From positions 124,001-188,000 of the forward strand of contig QPMI01000113.1 of NCBI GenBank assembly GCA_004431415.1: DNA of 64,000 nucleotides. Direction: 5' to 3'. Both the position numbers and the translations under genes were made by a program. How positions within the stretch are numbered: position 1 is the first letter of the stretch; every line of letters begins with the position of its first letter. Below are positions 53,135 through 60,136 of this stretch, in pieces. The notes under the pieces are model-generated. The model saw nothing but the letters and a program-made list of their open reading frames with translations. It was not told where the DNA came from and did not search any database. Source of the DNA: Cyanophora paradoxa (Eukaryota; Glaucocystophyceae; Cyanophorales; Cyanophoraceae).

Positions 53135-54031
53135 ATGGCGTCAATACGAGTCAACTTTGATAGCGTTGATCGCATTCCTGGGGAGAGCGAGTCGAACTGG
53201 ACATTACGTTTAAATAATCCTATCGTTCACCCTAAAGCTGTACGTCTTACGCAGGCGGAGATCGCAAATTCTCTGTACACAAGCAAAGCGGGGGAATACC
53301 TAGAGGTCATAATCGCAGGTACAGCCTGGAAACTGGGCATATTTGAACCAGGAGCGGTAACTACCGGCAACTACGGGAGCACTACTATCTACAATTTTGG
53401 TTTATCCTACGAGCTTCCAGGAGCTGGTTTATTTAAGATCTATCTGGATGCGGAGACGATGAAAGTAACAAGCTACTGCTCTAGGGAGTGCGAGGTTATA
53501 TGTAGGTTCCAAAGCCTCAGTCAGTTACTAGGAATTGAGCCCAATGTTTCCTATCTTATCGTACCTTTCGAAATACCAGCTGCGGCGGGCATCAGAGCAA
53601 CAACTGCCCCCGAAAAGTGGCTGAGTGTAGACAGACTCCCGGTTAATCTGGATCACCCCCTCTACGGGGACGACTTTAGCGACAAGATCCAAGCAATCAC
53701 GTTAGGATATGGCCTGGAGTTTCCGAATATCGTCGATATGAATCGCTTACAGTATCTGTTTCTGGTATGTGAAGAGCTCGCCCCTTTCGCTAGCAGCGTC
53801 AATTCAGGTAGAGACGGCACCTGCACTAACGCTATTGCTAGAATTCAAATCTCTAGGGAAGTCGGAGAGTTCGTTTACATTAATAGAGAGCTATCCTCTG
53901 TCGTCGAATGGATTATAATTAATCAGCGCAGAGTATTCGACTCTCTGAGATTTAAACTAGTCGACCGTGAGGGCTCTGAGGTTTCGTTTAATGGTTTACG
54001 ATGGTCTGGACAATTACAGTTCTTGATCTAG
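53135..54031 (+). CDS. Second penton-like/minor capsid protein
   Basis: 298 residues from ATG at 53135. Starts RVNFDSVDRIPGESESNWTL, then KAVRLTQAEIANS, the same landmark as in the neighbouring minus-strand gene; then a GNYGSTTIYNFG loop, SLSQLLGI, and a C-terminal beta strand set ending LRFKLVDREGSEVSFNG, a layout typical of viral vertex or spike-base proteins. Probably a paralogue that forms another vertex component. Its stop overlaps the end of the lipase gene by 4 bases. Confidence 0.65.
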   Translation: MASIRVNFDSVDRIPGESESNWTLRLNNPIVHPKAVRLTQAEIANSLYTSKAGEYLEVIIAGTAWKLGIFEPGAVTTGNYGSTTIYNFGLSYELPGAGLFKIYLDAETMKVTSYCSRECEVICRFQSLSQLLGIEPNVSYLIVPFEIPAAAGIRATTAPEKWLSVDRLPVNLDHPLYGDDFSDKIQAITLGYGLEFPNIVDMNRLQYLFLVCEELAPFASSVNSGRDGTCTNAIARIQISREVGEFVYINRELSSVVEWIIINQRRVFDSLRFKLVDREGSEVSFNGLRWSGQLQFLI

Positions 54032-55521
54032 CGGATATACCTCCCCCGCAGATCAATTCGGAAAGCATTTGCGGATTCGAAAACCATCGTGTGAATTTGA
54101 ATCCAGGTGATCACTTTAGGGCTAATTAAATGCACGTCGCTGTGAGTTAAATCAAACCCAATCATATCCGGAACCAACGCTTTCGTTGCTTTTAGCACCG
54201 AGTTCTCAAATAAACGCACCTCTCCAGAAGCTGCTAATTCAAAGCCCGCAGAGGTTTCTAAATTGAATTCCGTCATTATTCCCGATGTGAAGCTAGGTCC
54301 GTAGATTACAACCTGGTGCAATTCAAACGTGTAAGGGAATTGAATCTTGAGCCACCCGAATTCGCTCGTCTGGAATCCAAAAAGGTCCGGGCGAGCTTTC
54401 TCTGGATTTCGCTCGGCGATAAAGCTACTGGCCGAAAATGCTATATCCTGAATTAGATACCAGTTTGCATCAAACGGCGGATTCAATGTCAACGTGCTCG
54501 ATATGGTGGTAGAATCGAGATTTGTTATCTCGTAGTTAGCTAAAAGGAATCCGCATAAACCTCGAAACATTAGGGCTACTTCCGGCTGGGATAACCAAGA
54601 ATCAGTCGTAGATATTAGGTAGCTGATGTTACTGGAGCTAGCGTCGTCTAATTTAGACATCACGGCAGCCGGAAGGGGAACCGATAACCTGTAATATCGT
54701 TTCAGGTTACGATCGCTATCAATCGGTAGTAGCTCCAGCATTTGCAAGTGACTCGACAGCTCGGAGCTTGCCATCAGCATATTGATTATTGGACTCCCGG
54801 TTAAACTGAGGACCCACTGCAGCGCCCCCCACGATGCAGTCTCATTATAAGAATAACCAGCAGAGTTGAGGTCAGAGCTCTGGACTTCGCCGCAGGAAAT
54901 ACTCACTAGCACAACCGGTTCATCGGCGTCGTATAACGTACGGCTATAGCTATAAGCAGCAACAGAGGGGCTGTTAAGAGTTGCTATCGCTCCGTCAATT
55001 AGGCAGCGAGTTCCCAGTTGTTTCGGAGGAAAGAACGTCTGAGCCGCTGAGCTAGCCCTGACTGCTTCTTTAATCAATGTGGTAGAGTCGGATCCTGTTC
55101 GAGTGAAATTGACGGGCTGCATCTTAACCGTATCGAAACTCGTGATTAATAGGTCCTTTGTCGCTTCTGCAATTGTATAATCACTAGCTACTGTGTTTAG
55201 AACCGTCTCTAGTGGTCCTGCATCGTAGCGACTGCCGCTGACAATTGAGAAAAGACTTCGTGGGTTTGCAAAGATTAGAGGGAGATGGGTTTGATACAGC
55301 TCAAGGATATCGTGAGCATTAAATCGATAGGACAAATTGGATCCTTGCTCCGGAGGTATCGTCAGACCCGCCGCTATAATCGCTCCGGTGCTAGTTCCAC
55401 TGAATAAATCAAATAGAAGAGGTACCGCCTTTCCGGTGATTAGTTCGATTCGTTCCAAGATACGAGCGATTACGATGCCGCGGGCTCCGCCACCAGAAAG
55501 CGATAGAATTACTTTGACCAT
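54028..55521 (-). CDS. Patatin-like phospholipase
   Basis: 497 residues from ATG at 55521. The N-terminal domain has the full patatin signature: LSLSGGGARGIVIARIL (oxyanion hole, residues 6-22), GTSTG with the nucleophile Ser (residue about 45), and LIDGAIATLNSP with the catalytic Asp (about 170). Such enzymes are Ser-Asp dyad lipid acyl hydrolases. The last 150 residues are beta-rich and not recognised; the LKIQFPYTFELHQVVIYG segment is like a coagulation factor 5/8-type lectin fold, which is only a suggestion. No signal peptide or membrane segment. In a virion-type element it could hydrolyse membrane lipid during cell entry or release, or alter host lipid; both are inference. Confidence 0.88.
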   Translation of the reverse strand: MVKVILSLSGGGARGIVIARILERIELITGKAVPLLFDLFSGTSTGAIIAAGLTIPPEQGSNLSYRFNAHDILELYQTHLPLIFANPRSLFSIVSGSRYDAGPLETVLNTVASDYTIAEATKDLLITSFDTVKMQPVNFTRTGSDSTTLIKEAVRASSAAQTFFPPKQLGTRCLIDGAIATLNSPSVAAYSYSRTLYDADEPVVLVSISCGEVQSSDLNSAGYSYNETASWGALQWVLSLTGSPIINMLMASSELSSHLQMLELLPIDSDRNLKRYYRLSVPLPAAVMSKLDDASSSNISYLISTTDSWLSQPEVALMFRGLCGFLLANYEITNLDSTTISSTLTLNPPFDANWYLIQDIAFSASSFIAERNPEKARPDLFGFQTSEFGWLKIQFPYTFELHQVVIYGPSFTSGIMTEFNLETSAGFELAASGEVRLFENSVLKATKALVPDMIGFDLTHSDVHLISPKVITWIQIHTMVFESANAFRIDLRGRYIR

Positions 55522-55533
55522 CTTATATTGAGG

Positions 55534-57264
55534 ATGTCGTATTTAATTAAAAAGCCTGTCGTTTTGAGAACAACCCCCAAAACTCAGGACGAATCCGAGC
55601 TAATCAACATACGCGTACTGGGATCCACATTAATCGACTACAACGCAGATAAGGATATCCACCGAACCGAATCAAATAGACCTGCAGCTCTCATCCTCCG
55701 AAACACTCACATTGCCGCACCAGACGTCGCTCAGCGGTTCTGTCTTGGTCCAACCGAGAACTACGTCGCTGAAATCATCGGCACTAGGGAGGTCCCCAGA
55801 CATCTACGAATCGCTAAAACCGGAGCCATTGCTAAATATGACAAGGGCCGACTGATATTTCGAGTCCAAAATGATAGGGGCGTTCACTCGACGGGTTTGA
55901 GGATTTTCGATGAATCCTCCGCTTTCTTAAATGCTACCGCTGTCGAAGTGACCGGGAGATTGTTTATCAATTCATCACAGCTCGTGAGTAAGCTGCACAG
56001 CTTCCCTCTCGATTTGCTCACCCCCATTGCGATTGCAGCTAACTTGCCGTTTAATTTTGACGCTGCGGCACTAAACACAGGACCGGCATACCGTCTAGAT
56101 TTAGCTAACGCGTTTCAGCTGGGAACGGTACTGAATGAGAGCGATAGACACTTGATCCCTTCTCAAAATAATACGTACGATTTGGGACTTAGGACCCGAC
56201 AGTGGCGAAACATTCACGGGCAGAATATATTTCAAGACGGCAAAAGGGTCGTCACCGAGCAGACACTGATCGATATTATAAACTATTACTTCATTCCGAT
56301 CCCGATTCCGATACCGCCAATTCCAGGACTGCCTAAAAAACCAGATAATGGCCCTGGAAAGGAACGTACTGCTGATGATGACCTGCCTTGGGGGCAATTA
56401 ATCGTATCCTGGGAGAACGTCAGGAATAAACCGGTTTTAAATCCCTATAAACCCCCTCATGAATGGTATCTGCCCCACGATATTGATACGGTGCCCTTAG
56501 AATTATACGAAGATACTACCACTATAGAACAAGAGCTCCCAGACGGTTTAGACCCTCAGGAACTAGCTTATGAAGAGCCTGTGGATGAGCACGAAGCTTT
56601 ATTGCCTGACGGGTTTGATCCTCAACTCTACGAATTGTATATAAATTGGGATCAGCTCTACGACAAACCAGAGACGTTTCCCCCGGGCCCTCATACACAC
56701 AGCTGGCCGGAGATCACGGGTAAACCGGACCTGTTTCCTCCGATTCCGCATGAGCACCACTGGGCTGATATCATCGATCCTCCTGAGACGTTCCCTCCAG
56801 CTGCACATACACACCCTTGGAGCCAAGTTACGGAGAAACCAGTGTTCTCTAGCGTTGAACCCGTTAATATGGGAGTGAGCTTATTTCAAACTGACGCCAC
56901 TGTAGAGCGCCTATTCTTAAACGAGCACTACGTACATCGCCTTGGAAATCGAGCGAATAGCGCAATGGAAGGGGCGCTCTATATTAGACCTCCTAGGGAC
57001 GTGCAGGTAATTTACTTGGTATCCTTTTCAGCTGCAACTCAAAATATTGCAGCTGGCGATAATGCATTTGCATATCTATACAAAAATGGTGCATACACAA
57101 ATGTAAGAGGATGGACGTCCACCATATCGGCAACTGTTTTTATTAATTTGGCATTTACAACATTCGTCAGCTTAGCAGCTGGGGAATATGTCGAAATGTA
57201 TTGCCAAAATTTACACACTAATCAATCCATAGTCTTTTCAGTTGGCTTGATAACTGCAACGTAA
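55534..57264 (+). CDS. Phage-like fibre protein with KP-H-H repeats and C1q-like head
   Basis: 576 residues from ATG at 55534 (a TTG lies 6 bases before). N-terminal region includes NTYDLGLRTRQWRNIHGQNI, a beta-helix/fibre-end pattern seen in phage tail fibres. A Pro-rich linker leads to about four short repeats of the form W-x(2-3)-(I/L)-x(2)-KP-x(3)-PP-x(2)-H-x-H (around residues 360-450), a hallmark of trimeric phage fibres. The final 130 residues (IAAGDNAFAYLYKNGAYTN, LAAGEYVEMYCQN) resemble the C1q/TNF-type trimeric jelly-roll head, often a receptor-binding module. Probably a homotrimeric host-attachment fibre. It diverges from the lipase gene with 12 bases between starts. Confidence 0.75.
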   Translation: MSYLIKKPVVLRTTPKTQDESELINIRVLGSTLIDYNADKDIHRTESNRPAALILRNTHIAAPDVAQRFCLGPTENYVAEIIGTREVPRHLRIAKTGAIAKYDKGRLIFRVQNDRGVHSTGLRIFDESSAFLNATAVEVTGRLFINSSQLVSKLHSFPLDLLTPIAIAANLPFNFDAAALNTGPAYRLDLANAFQLGTVLNESDRHLIPSQNNTYDLGLRTRQWRNIHGQNIFQDGKRVVTEQTLIDIINYYFIPIPIPIPPIPGLPKKPDNGPGKERTADDDLPWGQLIVSWENVRNKPVLNPYKPPHEWYLPHDIDTVPLELYEDTTTIEQELPDGLDPQELAYEEPVDEHEALLPDGFDPQLYELYINWDQLYDKPETFPPGPHTHSWPEITGKPDLFPPIPHEHHWADIIDPPETFPPAAHTHPWSQVTEKPVFSSVEPVNMGVSLFQTDATVERLFLNEHYVHRLGNRANSAMEGALYIRPPRDVQVIYLVSFSAATQNIAAGDNAFAYLYKNGAYTNVRGWTSTISATVFINLAFTTFVSLAAGEYVEMYCQNLHTNQSIVFSVGLITAT

Positions 57265-57301
57265 CTAACAGAGACAGATTAATTTCTTTCCTATAAGATA
57301 A

Positions 57302-57574
57302 ATGGCTCACATATATCAAGTTGAGCTCACTGAGTCCGAGAACCTTGGAATGCAATTCGTGGCGTTATCGGTGCAAGAATGGGTGACAAACCTACTAAAA
57401 TCCCGTGCTTCTTCAGCGATCGAGGAAATCATTGCAATCGAAATTCAGTCATGTATAGCAAATGGGGTTCAAATCCCGAATACAAAGGATGCAATTGTCT
57501 CGCAGGCATTTCAACGTGCAACTGTAAAAACGGTAGCTGAAAGAAATCCTATCTGGCCGCCAACTAATCCCTAA
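57302..57574 (+). CDS. Small unknown PLV protein
   Basis: 90 residues from ATG at 57302, 37 bases after the fibre stop. Mostly helical with acidic N-terminus; no membrane segment. Preceded by TATAAGATAAATG. The position between fibre and surface-protein genes suggests a small structural or assembly protein, without proof. Confidence 0.65.
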   Translation: MAHIYQVELTESENLGMQFVALSVQEWVTNLLKSRASSAIEEIIAIEIQSCIANGVQIPNTKDAIVSQAFQRATVKTVAERNPIWPPTNP

Positions 57575-57607
57575 GTATCGTAGAATAGTTTCTCTCCCTC
57601 ATATTAA

Positions 57608-58447
57608 ATGAGCGAATTCAACCGAGTACAGCTTCCAATATATTCCCTTGGCTCCCCCGCAATTCACATGCGAACCCACGAGGTCGCCGATGAGGTCCGG
57701 AATCTCGAATCGACTGAACGTCCTAATTCCAGCAACGCATTCGATAGCCGATCGATATTGCGAATTAAAGAACTCAGGGCCGATAAAAACGCCGGAGTCG
57801 TCAAAACCACTCGCCTGCTAGTCACTAACGCCGATTTTCAGCAGAGTACTGTCGGTGGCCCCGATGCTTACTCAGTTCCTCTCAAGAGCTTGAATTTCGA
57901 CCAATTTACTGCAGCCGCTACGATCCGCTCTGGGGGTCTCGTCGTCGGTGGGGGTGCCCGAGTCAGCGGAATGCTGAGCTGCTCTGCCCTTGTTAGCGAC
58001 GTTCCTGACACGCTGCTGCAAAATGCCGAGGACCCCCAGCGAGTTAGGACCTACGGCATCACTAGCTACTTGCCGTTCGTACATGCTATTAAGCAGCGGC
58101 TAGTAGCTCAACCTGCGGGCTGGTCAGCAGGACAGGGGATCGTTTCTGAGACCCTCCAAATTCCTACGTTTATGCAATCGCTCTGCAAAACTCGCGACGG
58201 CATTGCTGGGCATACCTACGCTTTTATTGTTCAGCCGCGTTTGCATTTTGGCGTCGGATATTGTACGAACGAAGGGGCTGGAGGATATATATTGCACTGC
58301 AACAACCCTGGCTTCTACGATATCCATATCTACGGCAGGAGGACAGACCCGGCTGCAATAGCTTCGCAACGAGGAATTAATGAAGGCGATATCCAAGCCA
58401 CGTCCTTCTATCAGGAGCCCGATGTCATAGATAATCCGACGGCCTAG
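57608..58447 (+). CDS. Unknown PLV surface-type protein, paralogue 1
   Basis: 279 residues from ATG at 57608. Beta-rich; the segment SRSILRIKELRADKNAGVVKTTRLLV (in two pieces: ILRIKELRADKN and KTTRLLV) recurs in the next gene as ILRLGELRCDKN and KTTSLMV. A glycine-rich TIRSGGLVVGGGARVSG follows, matched by TVRSGGAYIGSGLRVGG next door. These short G-rich beta turns are typical of fibre shafts or adhesin stalks. Function unknown; the gene cluster with the fibre suggests a virion surface component. Confidence 0.65.
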   Translation: MSEFNRVQLPIYSLGSPAIHMRTHEVADEVRNLESTERPNSSNAFDSRSILRIKELRADKNAGVVKTTRLLVTNADFQQSTVGGPDAYSVPLKSLNFDQFTAAATIRSGGLVVGGGARVSGMLSCSALVSDVPDTLLQNAEDPQRVRTYGITSYLPFVHAIKQRLVAQPAGWSAGQGIVSETLQIPTFMQSLCKTRDGIAGHTYAFIVQPRLHFGVGYCTNEGAGGYILHCNNPGFYDIHIYGRRTDPAAIASQRGINEGDIQATSFYQEPDVIDNPTA

Positions 58448-58487
58448 CTCTAGACAGCTATTTTCTTTTTGACTACCTTCATAGTAA

Positions 58488-59318
58488 ATGGCTGATGCCG
58501 TCGAAAGAATTGTCGCACCGACGCTGACCCTAGCAGCCCCCGCTAACCACGTTCTGCAACATGCTGTTAGCGACGACATAGCTGGGTTTGAATCGACAGA
58601 GCAAACCCCGACATTAAACACGTTCAGGGACAATCACATTCTGAGATTAGGGGAGCTGCGTTGCGATAAAAACGGGGGCAAAATCAAAACGACGTCCTTA
58701 ATGGTTTCCAATTCCAATTTCAATTCCGCCTACGGAGCTGCCGATTCTTGGGATTCAGCGAACCCAATTCATACGTTCGTTTACGCCGAACGCAAAGGGG
58801 CTCTCACTGTGAGGTCCGGAGGGGCATATATCGGCTCCGGCCTTAGGGTAGGCGGTTGCATCGGGGCCCCTATTCTAGTAAATGACGCTCCTAATCCAAT
58901 CGATGAAAATACTAGAATTAGGACCTACGTTCCCTCCTTTAATGCCCCTCTAGTTTGCTCTATCTTCATGATCATAGCGAATCCTCAAACCGCTCAAATT
59001 GATAGCTTGGTCGAAATTGGCGATCATTATCGTATGGTCGTTGAGATACCCCCTGATCTATACGGAGTCTGTAAGCGCAATGACGGGGTCCCTCGAATCA
59101 CCGCCCAAATAGTCCCTATAGATAACTTCGGTTCCGGCTTTCATGCGCAATCGATCGGTTTGTTGGATTATCAGTTCCTTGTGCGCGTCACTAGGCTAGG
59201 CAGCTATAAATGTATCCTGTACTGCGAGCGCAACGATGCTATAGCTAATGCTCACCGGTACGCGGAGTATGTGGGATCCAATCGCTACTTCCCAGTTCAA
59301 CAAGACATTGATCCCTAG
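58488..59318 (+). CDS. Unknown PLV surface-type protein, paralogue 2
   Basis: 276 residues from ATG at 58488, 40 bases after paralogue 1. N-terminal half clearly related to it (NxFxxxxILRxxELRxDKN, KTTxLxVxN, RSGG), while the C-terminal half is much less alike, as if the stem is kept and the distal part is free to vary. Ends with FLVRVTRLGSYKCILYCERN, beta-rich. Likely partner or alternative of paralogue 1. Confidence 0.65.
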   Translation: MADAVERIVAPTLTLAAPANHVLQHAVSDDIAGFESTEQTPTLNTFRDNHILRLGELRCDKNGGKIKTTSLMVSNSNFNSAYGAADSWDSANPIHTFVYAERKGALTVRSGGAYIGSGLRVGGCIGAPILVNDAPNPIDENTRIRTYVPSFNAPLVCSIFMIIANPQTAQIDSLVEIGDHYRMVVEIPPDLYGVCKRNDGVPRITAQIVPIDNFGSGFHAQSIGLLDYQFLVRVTRLGSYKCILYCERNDAIANAHRYAEYVGSNRYFPVQQDIDP

Positions 59319-59396
59319 GACGCAAGTGGTAGAGTCGTGGTGGAGCCGTGGTAGAGCCATCTAGCTACGTTTTCGTTTTTAATACCTCTCTAGCTA

Positions 59397-59732
59397 TTGA
59401 TGGACTTCATCAAGAAGATAATCGACATGTTTCGAGTGCACGTCGTCAGCAAGTGCAAGTGCGAGTGCTGTGAAACAACGATCGAAATTGAGTTCTCGGA
59501 TACCGAAGGGAGTCGTACGCCTGAAGCAAGATCCCGAAATAATACACCTGTATCGTCACGATCAAACTCCCCTGTTAGCGGACGTGAATCGCCTGTAGAG
59601 CTACAGCTGCACGATGTCGATGGCAGACGCCTCTCATGGCCGGTGATCGCGCGATCGGATTCACCCGCGCCACGAAAACGGTCGCTAATCAAACTCTTGT
59701 TTGCTAAGCAGCGAGAAGGGCTTGCTGACTAG
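59397..59732 (+). CDS. Small unknown PLV protein with Cys cluster and Ser/Arg region
   Basis: 111 residues; ATG at 59397 or the next codon-frame ATG at 59400. It begins with an amphipathic helix, then KCKCECC, an acidic patch, and a stretch of SR/SP words (ARSRNNTPVSSRSNSPVSG) that could be phosphorylated in a eukaryotic cell. Basic C-terminus. Last gene before the right terminal repeat. No family recognised. Confidence 0.55.
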   Translation: MMDFIKKIIDMFRVHVVSKCKCECCETTIEIEFSDTEGSRTPEARSRNNTPVSSRSNSPVSGRESPVELQLHDVDGRRLSWPVIARSDSPAPRKRSLIKLLFAKQREGLAD

Positions 59733-59781
59733 CTCACCACCATCACCGATATAGCGATATTAAGTCATGCCATCACCACAC

Positions 59782-60128
59782 GCAATCGACTAAGCATGAA
59801 CCTGAATTAACTAATCGAGATAGCCTCAGACCTTACGCAAACTCGGAGGTTAATCTCCTGAAATCGTAAACGGTTCAGCTTCAGACCGCACGCAGGGGGG
59901 CCGTGCTAATAACCTGAATTATCTAATCGAGTTAGCCTCAGACCGCACGCAAGGGGGCCGTGCTCATTGCTCAGATGATGCTCAGATTACACAGCGATAT
60001 CAAAACAGACGTAAAAACAGTTTCGCTTCAGATTCAATTCAGAGGTAGCTAAATGAGCAAGGACCGGGGCCGCTGCGCGATAGGGGGTGGAGCGGAGCGG
60101 CGATTTGGGAGGTCCTTGCTCGTACAAC
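59782..60128. repeat. Right terminal inverted repeat of the PLV (about 350 bp)
   Basis: 59782-59909 is the exact reverse complement of 43140-43267. The outer part, with GACCGCACGCAAGGGGGCCG at 59941-59960, CTCAG words, GTAGCTAAA and terminal TACAAC, is the imperfect partner of 42767-42975. Confidence 0.9.
60055..60121. repeat. Terminal hairpin at right end of the PLV
   Basis: Perfect 11-bp outer stem (60055-60065 with 60111-60121) and a 6-bp inner stem (60069-60074 with 60096-60101). It occupies the same place as the left hairpin, 7 bases inside the end, but its sequence is different. Confidence 0.8.
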
Positions 60129-60136
60129 ATCCGTCT
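60129..60136 (+). repeat. Target-site duplication, right copy (ATCCGTCT)
   Basis: Exact match of 42759-42766. Confidence 0.85.

Larger units (their letters stand above)
42767..60128. mobile_element. Complete Polinton-like virus (PLV) integrated in a LINE
   Basis: 17,362 bases bounded by an 8-bp duplication and inverted terminal repeats. Fifteen compact genes without introns, with lower GC content than the flanks. It encodes replication (polymerase), integration (DDE integrase), DNA packaging (A32-type ATPase), a major capsid protein and penton-like proteins, plus lipase, fibre and surface-protein candidates. All frames are open. No adenain-type protease is recognised. By gene content it is a provirus of the Polinton-like virus/Maverick class infecting a microbial eukaryote. 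Confidence 0.9.

Noticed and set aside
60087-60128. ATG at 60087 as start of the reverse transcriptase
   Set aside because: It lies inside the right terminal repeat of the inserted element; the LINE protein begins far upstream and resumes at 60,137.
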